From positions 92,746 through 156,745 of the forward strand of contig NZ_JACIEP010000010.1 of NCBI RefSeq assembly GCF_014196915.1: a stretch of DNA of 64,000 bases, given 5' to 3'. This document shows positions 17,958-26,660 of this stretch, in pieces (the stretch's first letter is position 1; each line of letters begins with the position of its first letter). The DNA is from Dysgonomonas hofstadii. GTDB lineage: Bacteria > Bacteroidota > Bacteroidia > Bacteroidales > Dysgonomonadaceae. Below the pieces are notes generated by a model. It was given only the letters and a program-made list of their open reading frames with translations. It ran no database searches and was not told the DNA's origin. A program made the position numbers and the translations under genes.

Positions 17958-19460
17958 CTATTGGTTTTTCTTATATACTTTCTCTGTTGTTTTGTCGCCG
18001 TTCTTGTCTGTTGTTTCTATAATATAAATGCCTTCTTTCAGGCTTGTATTCTGTATGTTGAAATCAATGGCGTTCTTTTCCTGATGTACTATTGAACCTG
18101 TGGTGAAGTTGTAGACTTTAATGGTGACAGGGGAAGGTGTGTCAACGGTGGTCGTCGATTTTAAGCCATTTGTGACACCATCAGTAATACCGCCGATTGG
18201 ACCGCCTGTATTGGTTTGAATTGTTCCGGTTCTTGAATATGAAGCAGATATGCCACATCTGTTTTGTGCTGTTACGGATATAGTAAAACTGCTTCCTCTT
18301 CCTTTAGGTCCCATGGTAACCATCATGTTATTATTGTATTGGGTTGGCACATGAAGGACATATTTACTGGCATTTCCTGTTATAGTCCAGTTAAATGTCT
18401 CTATAGATGAATTATGTCCTACAAGGAAAGGATAAGTTGTATCCGGATTAAATTGCCTCATATCAAAGCCTTGTATTTGAGTAGGTGTTTCTGGCTTACC
18501 TACCCAGACATCGGAGTTTTCGATATTTAAAGTATTTCCAGAATATTGTACTCCTTCACCTCTAATAATGGCTTTTACTGTAACATAACCTGATTTTAAT
18601 GGTTTAAAATGTGCATTTACAGTACCTTGACCTGATATTAAATTCATATTAGGGCCGGGTAGCCATTCTATTTCAATATTTGGAGGTAAATTAGGTATTG
18701 AATAGATTGCAAGTTCATCATTACATACAACTTTTTTAGAACTAAAGATTCGAGGCTTTATTGGAACGTATACACCTCCTGTAGCTATTTTATAAGATAT
18801 TGTAGTAACATTAGTTTCAGGGTTCCATCTAGTCATTTTGTCGTAATAGATTGTTAATCCTACATTTACGTTGTTACGGATAATATTTTTAACTTTTATT
18901 GTGACCTTGGTCTCAGATTGTTCTAAAATTTCAAAACCTATAGGATCTGCAGACCATCTTGTTTCTACATAATCTTTAAAATGATCAGTCCCAGAGCCAG
19001 AAATAGTATATTCTGCTATTTGTCCGCAATATAATTCTGAGGGTCCATAAACAGAAATTGTTTTTACTTCTCTTGGAGGTTCATTTATAACTTGAGGAGG
19101 ATTCGGGCTTCCTCCGCCAGAGTTGCTTTCTATCGAAACAGTATATGATCCCGAAAGAGATTGGGAACCGTTTATATATGTATAACTGAGAGTTCCATTT
19201 TGATTTTGACTTGTCCATATTACATCTACACCCATTACATCTACATTTTGAGTAAGTGTGGTACTACCATCTAAAAATTTACCATTAGTTACTTTCCAGG
19301 TTGCATTAGTCCCAGAAATTCCATGATGCCCCGATGTTATCCAATAATTATAGGTTTGATTTACTTTTGGATTTGCGTTACCAGTAATAATAATTTGCGA
19401 AAAAGAAAAAATTGAAGAAAATAAACAGACCATTCCGAGTAAAATTCTTTTCATAAGCAT
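17958..19460 (-). CDS. Secreted multi-Ig/PKD-like protein with T9SS type A tail
   Basis: A 500-residue protein with a signal peptide ending SFSQ. The body is a series of PKD/Ig-like beta-sandwich segments (GPSELYCGQIAEYTISGSG, VCNDELAIYSIPNLPP, SIETFNWTITGNASKYVL). The last 75 residues look like a type A sorting domain of the type IX secretion system: PVTIKVYNFTTGSIVHQE, then LKEGIYIIETTDKNGDKTTE and KVYKKN. Export through T9SS and surface attachment are inferred. A second in-frame ATG at 19454 is an equally good start. The AT-rich 265-bp gap upstream holds no gene. Confidence 0.85.
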   Translation of the reverse strand: MLMKRILLGMVCLFSSIFSFSQIIITGNANPKVNQTYNYWITSGHHGISGTNATWKVTNGKFLDGSTTLTQNVDVMGVDVIWTSQNQNGTLSYTYINGSQSLSGSYTVSIESNSGGGSPNPPQVINEPPREVKTISVYGPSELYCGQIAEYTISGSGTDHFKDYVETRWSADPIGFEILEQSETKVTIKVKNIIRNNVNVGLTIYYDKMTRWNPETNVTTISYKIATGGVYVPIKPRIFSSKKVVCNDELAIYSIPNLPPNIEIEWLPGPNMNLISGQGTVNAHFKPLKSGYVTVKAIIRGEGVQYSGNTLNIENSDVWVGKPETPTQIQGFDMRQFNPDTTYPFLVGHNSSIETFNWTITGNASKYVLHVPTQYNNNMMVTMGPKGRGSSFTISVTAQNRCGISASYSRTGTIQTNTGGPIGGITDGVTNGLKSTTTVDTPSPVTIKVYNFTTGSIVHQEKNAIDFNIQNTSLKEGIYIIETTDKNGDKTTEKVYKKNQ

Positions 19461-19725
19461 ACAAATTTAAGTTAAACAATCGATGTTAATTCGAAAGTCT
19501 ATCACTTATAGCTACATGCATATCCAAATAATTTTCCCCAGAGATTAGCGGATGTTAATGTATTAACATTTTTTCATTAAAACAAGTCTCGAAGAATTAT
19601 TTTACAAAAAAAATCTCTTTTCCTGCATTTTTTTCAAACACAATTATCTATACCTAAAAAACAGTTGAACTGTAGACTGGAAACCAGTTCACTCATAATT
19701 TATAATTTATAACTCATAATTAACT

Positions 19726-20892
19726 ATGAACCTCCCTATCTACAACTGCCTCATCGAAGACGAAGACGACCTGACGGGCATCTGTGCCATATCTTTTGTC
19801 GATTGTCCCGCCAATGAGGTCGATTTTGTTGCGTTGAAACGACAAGAGCAACAGGTTTTTCTCAACCGTGATTCCCGCAAACAAATACTGACCGGCGTAG
19901 TACTTATGCCAGAGCAACTTATTTACCGTCACAGTGAAGAACTGGGTGACTATTATATCCGGTTCTCTGCCGATCAGATAGAGAAGATTGCGCAAAAGAT
20001 GATGCGCACAGGGGTTGCCCTGCAAAACACTACACACCAGCATCAGGCACCACTTAGCGGTAACTACCTCACCGAACTGTGGATAGTGGAAAACCCGCAT
20101 AATGATAAATCGAAAGCATTAGGATTCGAAAACCTTCCCAAAGGGACTTTGATGTGCAGCTACAAGGTCGGAGATAAAGCATATTGGGACACTGAGGTGA
20201 TGGCCGGCCACGTCAAAGGCTTCTCTTTGGAAGGTTTTTTCAATCAACAACCCTATAAACTAAATATCAAAAACAAAAAGAATGTGGACATGAACAAAAA
20301 AAGACCGAAACAATCGCTTCTCGGACGCCTTACACGCATGTTGCTCGACATCGAGGCCGTTACCAAAGCCGATATCACGGCAAGTGGTACGCCATATGTC
20401 GTATTTGTACTGGCTGACGGCAAAGAGGCTTATGTGGATGAGGATGGGTTTGTCACACTCGACGGCGAACAGATGCCTGCCGGAGAACACAAGCTGGCAA
20501 ATGGAAATCTACTGATCGTGGACGAGCAGGGGCAATTTACAGAAACGCGCGAACCATCGCAGAACAAAACTGAGCCGGAAGAAGAAAAAGCACCCCAGAC
20601 GCTGAAACGAAAAAGACAGAAATTATCGGAATTCGATCCTAAAACGGCTGAAGCCCTGAAAGCTAAGATCGCTGAGATGCAGGAAACTATCAATTCTTTG
20701 ACAAATTCGCTCAATGAAGCACAAGCAATGCTGGAAGATACTAAAGGAAAGGTGGAGGAAATGCGTCGCAAAACCCCCTCTGCTCATCCGGTTACACATT
20801 TGTCGGGTACAACAAAGGTCGTAGGCGAAATGACTACCGCCGAACGTATGGCTGTGGCATTGAATCAGACAATAAACAGGAGGAACAATTAG
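19726..20892 (+). CDS. XkdF-like phage prohead protease/scaffold
   Basis: A 388-residue protein. Residues about 1-175 resemble the XkdF-like putative serine protease domain: DDLTGICAISFVDCPANEVDF, GVVLMPEQLIYRH, DYYIRFSADQIEKIAQKMM, then THQH and LTELWIVENP and VKGFSLEGFF. Residues 175-290 carry a charged linker with a short beta domain. About 300-350 form a coiled coil (ALKAKIAEMQETINSLTNS) typical of scaffolds. The combination suggests a self-cleaving protease plus scaffold for head assembly. It is the first gene of the module, and the capsid gene follows after a repeat-filled 141-bp spacer. Confidence 0.82.
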   Translation: MNLPIYNCLIEDEDDLTGICAISFVDCPANEVDFVALKRQEQQVFLNRDSRKQILTGVVLMPEQLIYRHSEELGDYYIRFSADQIEKIAQKMMRTGVALQNTTHQHQAPLSGNYLTELWIVENPHNDKSKALGFENLPKGTLMCSYKVGDKAYWDTEVMAGHVKGFSLEGFFNQQPYKLNIKNKKNVDMNKKRPKQSLLGRLTRMLLDIEAVTKADITASGTPYVVFVLADGKEAYVDEDGFVTLDGEQMPAGEHKLANGNLLIVDEQGQFTETREPSQNKTEPEEEKAPQTLKRKRQKLSEFDPKTAEALKAKIAEMQETINSLTNSLNEAQAMLEDTKGKVEEMRRKTPSAHPVTHLSGTTKVVGEMTTAERMAVALNQTINRRNN

Positions 20893-21028
20893 CAAATTCG
20901 GAGATTAGCAAATGTGAAAATGAATTTCTATTGGCTAGTTTCCCCCCCCAAAAAAAAATCATTAATTCAAATTGGCGGAGACAACAAAACCATTTGCTAA
21001 TCTGCTAATTTTCAAATTTTCAAATTAA
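20893..21028. repeat. AT-rich TTTGCTAAT spacer repeat
   Basis: The spacer begins right at the upstream stop codon with AGCAAATTCGGAGATTAGCAAA and ends CATTTGCTAATCTGCTAATT then TTCAAATT, so the two halves are inverted copies. An unusual C8A9 run (CCCCCCCCAAAAAAAAA) lies near 20942-20958 between the arms. Confidence 0.85.
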
Positions 21029-21033
21029 AACTT

Positions 21034-21984
21034 ATGGCAAACATGTATGACATTTCATCACTCACCTATCAGCCGTCGTCTAATATGGACTGGTTTACAA
21101 AAGCTGTATTTGGTGGAAAACTTATCGAAAAGGGAAAGATCACTCCGATTATAGGTGTGAAAGAATCTACCCAACTCAATCTTATCGACCTTGCGGGCAA
21201 TATTCTTCAGACTGACAGTCGCGACTGTGCATGGACTCCGCAACAGATAGCTAAACTAAGCGAAAAAGAACTGAAGGTGAAGACTTACAAGATCAATCTG
21301 GAACAATGTCTCGATGATCTTGAGCGTAAGCGTACTATCTGGATGATGGGCCCGGGTGCAAAAAATATGGAACTGCCCGAATCGCTTGAAGAAGCAACTA
21401 TGGCTTTACTGGCCAATGAGCTTAGCAGCGAGATAGAGACAAAGATATTCAAAGGTGACAGCTCTGCACCAGGAAGCAACGATTTTGACGGTGTAGTCAA
21501 AGTGTTGACTGACAGTGCAGATGCAATCAAAGTTTCGGGTGTAGCACTGACAAAAGACAATGTGCTGAACGAAATAGAGGCGGCCTTTGCTTTTCTGCCC
21601 GATGATGTCGCTGCTGCCGGACTGGAAAAGCAGAGCCTGAATATATACGTTTCGTATGCTACATTGCTGAAAGTGAAGATCGCATTGGGTGGTGTGTTTG
21701 GAACCAATGTTGTAGTAAATCCGAATTTCATAGTGGAAAACGATGTGGTGAAATACCTCGGTGCAGAGATTGTTCCGGTGAAAGGCATTGCCGATAACGA
21801 TATGGTTGTGGCCGAAGCTTCCAATTTCCTTTTAGGTACGGATTTGTTAAATGACTTGGAAGAAATTCGTCTGGGACAGATGGCCGCACCTTACGATAAT
21901 AAGATATTTATCGACGGACGCCTGCGCTTGGGATTCGCTATTCCATTCGAGGACGAAGTGGTTTTTTATAGTCCAAACAATTAG
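21034..21984 (+). CDS. Major capsid protein candidate
   Basis: A 316-residue protein without signal peptide. Its position directly after the protease/scaffold and its composition fit an HK97-type coat protein. It has an N-terminal arm (MYDISSLTYQPSSNMDWFTK), a strand-rich middle, an LLANELSSEIETKIFKGD helix typical of the E-loop/spine region, and a C-terminal NDLEEIRLGQMAAPYDNKIF-FIDGRLRLGFAIPFEDEV segment like the closing beta-sheet of capsid proteins. I base the call on context and fold-like pattern, with no diagnostic motif. Residue length is normal for the class. Confidence 0.75.
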   Translation: MANMYDISSLTYQPSSNMDWFTKAVFGGKLIEKGKITPIIGVKESTQLNLIDLAGNILQTDSRDCAWTPQQIAKLSEKELKVKTYKINLEQCLDDLERKRTIWMMGPGAKNMELPESLEEATMALLANELSSEIETKIFKGDSSAPGSNDFDGVVKVLTDSADAIKVSGVALTKDNVLNEIEAAFAFLPDDVAAAGLEKQSLNIYVSYATLLKVKIALGGVFGTNVVVNPNFIVENDVVKYLGAEIVPVKGIADNDMVVAEASNFLLGTDLLNDLEEIRLGQMAAPYDNKIFIDGRLRLGFAIPFEDEVVFYSPNN

Positions 21985-22088
21985 CATATTAGCAAATTCG
22001 AAAATTAGCTAATGCAATACAACGAATATCATTTGCTAATATGCTAATATTCAAATTTACTAATTTAATTAACTCATTTTCAAATTAA
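21985..22088. repeat. AT-rich TTTGCTAAT spacer repeat
   Basis: It starts at the stop codon of the capsid gene with AGCATATTAGCAAATTCG and returns as TTTGCTAATATGCTAATATT with TTCAAATT repeats. Same design as the spacers before and after it. Confidence 0.85.
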
Positions 22089-22102
22089 TAAATTAAATCA
22101 TT

Positions 22103-22642
22103 ATGTCTTGTAAATTAACTTCAAATATAACAAAAGATAACTGCCAGTATTCTTTGGCAGGTGTAAAAGCAGTCTATCTGTTCAATTACGATACCGACAA
22201 TAAATACACCATGAGCGCTGACGAAGGCATAGAGACTATTGTCCTGGCCGACGACACATTGAAAGCGTATAAAATCGATTTCGTAGACAATACGGCGTCT
22301 TTTTCCGACGAACTGGCGGTAAATGGGAACGGTGGCAAATACCGTACACATACTGTGAATTTCACGATCAGCAATTACGATTACAACCTGCTCAACCAGG
22401 GAGACAAACTGAGTCTCGGTAAATTTACGGCAGTGGTGGTCGATAAATCCAATAATGCGATCATGCTAGGCCGCAACAACGGGCTTTCTGCTACTGCATT
22501 CAACTATGCTTCGGGAGCAGCCGAAGCCGATGCTTACGGCTGGACTGTGACTATGGCCGGAACAGAGATAGAAATGGGGCGCCTGCTGACAGACGAAAGC
22601 GTTATTTCTTCTATTGCAGACACGACTGTGGTTACTCCGTAA
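22103..22642 (+). CDS. Phage structural protein, CKL paralogue 1
   Basis: A 179-residue, mostly beta protein beginning MSCKLTSNITKDNCQYSLAG and ending with AEADAYGWTVTMAGTEIE. From memory this type of protein is widespread next to capsid genes of Bacteroidota prophages, where its exact role (decoration, connector or tail tube) is not settled. The next gene is a diverged paralogue with the same opening (xxCKLxxNIT..C.Y..GG..AVYL). There is no signal peptide and no transmembrane segment. Confidence 0.7.
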   Translation: MSCKLTSNITKDNCQYSLAGVKAVYLFNYDTDNKYTMSADEGIETIVLADDTLKAYKIDFVDNTASFSDELAVNGNGGKYRTHTVNFTISNYDYNLLNQGDKLSLGKFTAVVVDKSNNAIMLGRNNGLSATAFNYASGAAEADAYGWTVTMAGTEIEMGRLLTDESVISSIADTTVVTP

Positions 22643-22738
22643 TTTAATTAGCAAATTAGCAGATTCGGGAATTAGCAAATGAAATGGGATAATTGGTTCA
22701 TTTGCTAATCTGCTAATTTTCAAATTTTCAAATTGAAG
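22643..22738. repeat. AT-rich TTTGCTAAT spacer repeat
   Basis: TTAGCAAATTAGCAGATTCG follows the stop codon, and TTTGCTAATCTGCTAATTTT with TTCAAATT copies precedes the next ATG. The halves are inverted. It is the fourth copy in the window. Confidence 0.85.
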
Positions 22739-22741
22739 ATT

Positions 22742-23299
22742 ATGACATGTAAACTACTAAAGAATATAACACACACCTGCGAATACAATCCCGGAGGAAT
22801 AGTTGCAGTTTATTTGCTCGATATAAGGGATTTTATCTCGTATAAATTTACTGGTGACGGGCTGTTCGATAGCGGGTTTATCAGCAGTATAGAATCGGGT
22901 GAACCGTTCCGGGAAATAGGTGCTGTGAACGAAAGCGCTTTTACCGAGATACACGATAACGGCATCTACAAACAGCAACTAACCACCTTTATCAGGACGC
23001 TTAGCGGTGAGAAACTTTCCGATCTCCTTCTGGTAGCGGGAAACAAATATATAGTAGCCTTCCGTAATTCACAGGGTAAGGTATATTGTTTTGGCAGCGA
23101 TGGTGGAGCATCTTTGTCGTTTTCGCAGATAAGCGGGCAAACGGGAGAAACGTCAGGTTATCAGGTCTCTATCACGAAAAATTCTGTTTATCCTTTATTC
23201 GAGGCAGATGCCGGTCGGTTCAATACGATTCCTGTATTAGGTACCGAAGATCTACGGATTGTAATGACGGAGAATTATGAAGAAGCAATATTAATTTAG
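22742..23299 (+). CDS. Phage structural protein, CKL paralogue 2
   Basis: I choose the ATG at 22742 (MTCKLLKNITHTCEYNPGGI) over an upstream TTG because it aligns with the start of paralogue 1. The resulting protein has 185 residues. It keeps the opening motif and a related C-terminal SGQTGETSGYQVSITKN segment but diverges strongly between. Duplication followed by specialisation is the simplest reading. Both may form parts of the same particle layer. It is followed by a palindromic element. Confidence 0.7.
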   Translation: MTCKLLKNITHTCEYNPGGIVAVYLLDIRDFISYKFTGDGLFDSGFISSIESGEPFREIGAVNESAFTEIHDNGIYKQQLTTFIRTLSGEKLSDLLLVAGNKYIVAFRNSQGKVYCFGSDGGASLSFSQISGQTGETSGYQVSITKNSVYPLFEADAGRFNTIPVLGTEDLRIVMTENYEEAILI

Positions 23300-23301
23300 A
23301 G

Positions 23302-23376
23302 CCCCCTCTGGCTCCCCTAAGGGGGAGAATTGCAGACTAATGCGAGTTCCTCCCCTTGGGGAGGCCAGGAGGAGCT
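23302..23376. repeat. Palindromic element, CCCCCTCTGGCTCCC family (copy 2)
   Basis: CCCCCTCTGGCTCCCCTAAG with GGGGGAG on the left and CTCCCCTTGGGGAGGCCAGG on the right, about 75 bp. It lies inside the phage late module between two genes. The arms have diverged more than in the copy at 16851. Confidence 0.85.
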
Positions 23377-23395
23377 TTTCTAACTATTAAACAAA

Positions 23396-23827
23396 ATGAC
23401 AAATGATACAAGAAAACAAAGCCCTGTAGAGCTATCGCAGCTTCCACCGATAGAGGACCCGGTCGGATTCTGGATATTCGGGTCGAAGAGCGATAGTCAG
23501 GGAAATTTCGAGTCGGGACGGTACGAATTTACACGTTTGGCCGATTATGCCCGTAATCTTCAATTGGAAAGACGTATTTCCATTACTATGGAAACCGATG
23601 ACTTTGAGATGTTCATAGGGGAAGAAATGACTATATACCGGATTGTTGCTAAAAATGTGAAAACGCTTTATGTCAATGGGGACGATATTGGAGATTTCGA
23701 TCCTGATGTAAATCTGGAGGATATTACCATACCAAAAGGTTCGGTAATGAATATACATATAGAGCGTTTGGGCACCGATACCAAAGCGTACTTATTTATT
23801 CACGCGAAAGCAAAAATAGAATACTGA
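23396..23827 (+). CDS. Phage module protein, unknown function
   Basis: A 143-residue protein with a proline-rich N-terminus (VELSQLPPIEDPVGFWIFG) and a beta-rich body ending VMNIHIERLGTDTKAYLFIH. The PPIEDPVGFWIFG start resembles N-terminal tags seen on fibre-associated phage proteins in Bacteroidota, but I cannot name the family. No signal peptide. The stop codon overlaps the next start by one base (TGATG), so translation is probably coupled. Confidence 0.65.
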   Translation: MTNDTRKQSPVELSQLPPIEDPVGFWIFGSKSDSQGNFESGRYEFTRLADYARNLQLERRISITMETDDFEMFIGEEMTIYRIVAKNVKTLYVNGDDIGDFDPDVNLEDITIPKGSVMNIHIERLGTDTKAYLFIHAKAKIEY

Positions 23828-24045
23828 TGATTTACGAAGTGAAATATACTGTCCGCAATGAAGAGGATGGGACGGATGAAGTGAAAATATTTGAGATAGA
23901 TGATCTGGTTATGTTCGATGATCAACCGGGAGAGTTTAAGAGATTATTCAATAGCCGTGAACAATGTGATATGATGGAATTTGATAATGCAACAGTGATC
24001 ACACTATCTACAAACAGAGTGTTAATTACATTAAAAGAAGAATAA
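23827..24045 (+). CDS. Small acidic phage module protein
   Basis: A 72-residue acidic protein (MIYEVKYTVRNEEDGTDEVK...) with no recognised domain. It is translationally coupled to the gene before it and followed six bases later by the large fibre gene. A chaperone or small connector role is possible, but no evidence in the sequence decides it. Confidence 0.6.
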   Translation: MIYEVKYTVRNEEDGTDEVKIFEIDDLVMFDDQPGEFKRLFNSREQCDMMEFDNATVITLSTNRVLITLKEE

Positions 24046-24050
24046 AGATA

Positions 24051-25928
24051 ATGGAATATACATTTAAAGATGAATATTATGGTGTATCCAACCTGCCCGT
24101 GATAGAAACGGGTATGAATACGACATTTTTTGTATCCGGATCAGTAAAAAAAAGTACAGATGGAGTGGGTACAAAAGAAAACCCTTACTGTTCTTATAAC
24201 AAGACATTTGCCGCCCCGACTGCGGGTAATCCCAGTTATAATGTAGAAATATTTTCTGACGGATATCATAAATTGTCTTTTTTCAGAAATACGGCAGCCG
24301 GGAGTAGTCAGTTCATCGGAAATAATATGAGAACTTGTTACTTGGATGGAAATATGACTTGTAACGGTTCATTTTCACGAGCATATTTTTTTCGTATGAA
24401 ACTGAACCTGAACATTACCTGGACGGGAGGAAATAACTACGTAAATGCTTTTTACTATTGTGACATATTGAATATATCACAAATAAGTTATACCAATATA
24501 CTTACATTCTATAATTCGATAGTCAGATTTAATTCAACAGCTGGTGGAAATAATAACTCCTATGTAGGCATCAATAGCAAAACCATCACCAACAACAACC
24601 TCTCCTTAGTTGAAAAATGTAATGTCGATATCAATCAGTCTGTTTTGACCTCTTATGTCGATTTATATTACGCATTCAGCGATTGCAATTTCAGGATAGG
24701 TAACGAAACGGGCTATACTTCGCTAACAGGGGAAACCGAAGCGGAACTAAGAGCAGATTTTATCCGCCGTTGCGACGAGCAGGGGCTTACCTATACCACA
24801 AAGACCGAATACGGAGAAACTTTGCCGGTGTATCGTTGGGTATTTGCAAAAAAATCATCGCATGATGGTGCTGTTCTGCCCAATAGTATAATTCATGATT
24901 TTGAGAGAAGACGAAAGGTCTATTTCGGTTATACATCTTGTCGTGAAGGAATTTTGGTAAGTGATGCGGTGAATGTTCCCAACTCCATATCTATGGGCAA
25001 TCCCAATCAAAATATCGAGATATTCGATAATGCGGCTAAATTGCCGTCCAATAGTGATATCTTAACAAAGGTAACTTCAAAGATCCAATCCAATATTTGC
25101 TGGCTGGGAGGACTGAAGCAACTGACAGGCGCTGATGTTGTACATAATTTTGATATGAAATACGGATTGGCTGTTGATACTTCCGAAAATATAGAATCTA
25201 CACCAGCTCAATCAGGAGATATCGAGCCCGGATCTTATTATGTTGTCAGATCTGTTGATGAAGATATTGCAACTATCGATTATAATGGCACAAGTTATTC
25301 ATCATCATTGGCCGAGCGTAAGAATATATTTTTAGGCGTTTTGGGACAGACAGAGTTTGCACAGAGTACGAATGCCACTCTTTACAAATTGACAGGGCAA
25401 CTCCAGTACAGGCATATCGATATGCGTATCGCAAATAAAATACCTGATGAAATCATCAAAACAGGCAGTTTGGCCTCTGGATATTGGTATCTGGTGGAAC
25501 ATGATAGTGATCAGGAGAATACGACAGATTATGTCACTTACAAGGGTGTGAAATATCCTGCAACATCATCATTTCTGACAGATAATAGTAATTTGGCTTT
25601 TACCACAACGGGCAATATCCATCTAAGAAGATGCTGGAAAGAAGACTTTGATTATGGTGTTGAGGCCATTGACAAAGATTTCTGGAAAAACGAGCAGAAG
25701 CCAAAATGGTTTAAAGTGATTGGCTCGGATTTAAGATGCCTGATGAAGCGGAACGTTGAAATTGAGAACGAAATGCAAATTGATGAAAATGGAGATTATA
25801 TCACTTCCGGACATCCGCAATTTTACAAAATTATAGTTGGTGATAATGGAACCCTGTTGCCTTCATTTCCTATTAAGGGAGCATATATGCAGATAAGATT
25901 AGTAATAAGTACCTTAAATCCTATGTAA
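24051..25928 (+). CDS. Large beta-rich spike or fibre protein
   Basis: A 625-residue protein. Residues about 85-250 have short repetitive Asn/Ser/Tyr/Thr-rich strands (YVNAFYYCDILNISQISYTN, GGNNNSYVGINSKTITNN) as in right-handed beta-helix spikes. Residues about 385-520 carry two copies of a GSYYVVRS...TIDYNGTSY / GYWYLVEHD...YVTYKGVKYP module. Each copy ends with an F..TTTGN or F.QSTNA.LY/LR motif. This duplicated module is common on phage adhesins. Host-surface binding is inferred. The gene starts five bases after the preceding stop. Confidence 0.68.
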   Translation: MEYTFKDEYYGVSNLPVIETGMNTTFFVSGSVKKSTDGVGTKENPYCSYNKTFAAPTAGNPSYNVEIFSDGYHKLSFFRNTAAGSSQFIGNNMRTCYLDGNMTCNGSFSRAYFFRMKLNLNITWTGGNNYVNAFYYCDILNISQISYTNILTFYNSIVRFNSTAGGNNNSYVGINSKTITNNNLSLVEKCNVDINQSVLTSYVDLYYAFSDCNFRIGNETGYTSLTGETEAELRADFIRRCDEQGLTYTTKTEYGETLPVYRWVFAKKSSHDGAVLPNSIIHDFERRRKVYFGYTSCREGILVSDAVNVPNSISMGNPNQNIEIFDNAAKLPSNSDILTKVTSKIQSNICWLGGLKQLTGADVVHNFDMKYGLAVDTSENIESTPAQSGDIEPGSYYVVRSVDEDIATIDYNGTSYSSSLAERKNIFLGVLGQTEFAQSTNATLYKLTGQLQYRHIDMRIANKIPDEIIKTGSLASGYWYLVEHDSDQENTTDYVTYKGVKYPATSSFLTDNSNLAFTTTGNIHLRRCWKEDFDYGVEAIDKDFWKNEQKPKWFKVIGSDLRCLMKRNVEIENEMQIDENGDYITSGHPQFYKIIVGDNGTLLPSFPIKGAYMQIRLVISTLNPM

Positions 25929-25929
25929 T

Positions 25930-26163
25930 ATGGCTGATTATGATAATGGGCTACCTCCCGGAGACATAAGTATAGAAGATGTTTCATTAAGCAATGTAAT
26001 AGTCGATAGTATTGAGATAACAGACAATGAAACTGCTGATCATTTGAGCGAAATCAAAATAAGCACATCGGATATGACGTCTATCGGTAAGATAGAAACA
26101 GCAAATATTATTTTGATTGACAGTACAGCTAAGCCGGGTTCCAATTTTGCAATATTCCTATAA
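25930..26163 (+). CDS. Small phage module protein with repeated S-x-x-I strands
   Basis: A 77-residue protein separated by one base from the spike gene. The sequence has alternating short beta segments (ISIEDVSLSNVIVDSIEITD, IGKIETANIILIDS). It may be a fibre cap or fibre-associated subunit. No family is recognised. Confidence 0.6.
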   Translation: MADYDNGLPPGDISIEDVSLSNVIVDSIEITDNETADHLSEIKISTSDMTSIGKIETANIILIDSTAKPGSNFAIFL

Positions 26164-26177
26164 ATACTAAATAACCT

Positions 26178-26660
26178 ATGTTACTTATAATAGAATCATT
26201 TTTAAATCATGATTTTCCTGCTGTCCGCCTCAAACTGGCCATTGTCGCCATTATGTGGCTGTTTGTTGCCATCGCTATTGCCCTCGATCTGGTTAGCGGA
26301 TGGCGCAAGGCTAAAGAACGATGCGAAGCCCGTACATCATATGGGCTCAGGCGGACAGTGACTAAAACAGTTCTCTACTATGCCATGATGCTTTTTGCGT
26401 TTATGTTCGATTGCATAGGCATGTTCTTTTACACTCAACCCTACGTTACATTCATTGCCGCAGGTTTCCTGATATTCATAGAAGCGAAATCCATTCTGGA
26501 AAAAGCGCACGACAAAGACAGGCGAAAGATAAGCAGTAACCTGAAAGACCTGTCGGTAATGCTCGACAATAAAGATGATCTGATAAAAGGACTTTCAGAA
26601 CTGGTAAAGCGACTGACACAAGAAAAAAAGAAGGAAGAAGACGATGAGAAAGATAGATAA
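26178..26660 (+). CDS. Phage holin-family membrane protein
   Basis: A 160-residue protein with three likely transmembrane helices: residues about 15-38 (LKLAIVAIMWLFVAIAIALD), 68-86 (VLYYAMMLFAFMFDCIG), and 89-105 (YVTFIAAGFLIFIEA). A charged C-terminal coil ends KKKEEDDEKDR. The LDLVSGWRKAKERCEARTSYGLRRT motif between the first two helices is typical of the holin_4-like family of Bacteroidota phages. It would form the inner-membrane lesion that lets the amidase out. It overlaps the amidase gene by 17 bases. Confidence 0.85.
   Translation: MLLIIESFLNHDFPAVRLKLAIVAIMWLFVAIAIALDLVSGWRKAKERCEARTSYGLRRTVTKTVLYYAMMLFAFMFDCIGMFFYTQPYVTFIAAGFLIFIEAKSILEKAHDKDRRKISSNLKDLSVMLDNKDDLIKGLSELVKRLTQEKKKEEDDEKDR

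Noticed and set aside
12279-19725. A tRNA or tRNA-derived attachment site flanking the phage blocks
   Set aside because: No cloverleaf-compatible sequence or direct repeat around the blocks was found by eye; short AT-rich matches are not convincing.
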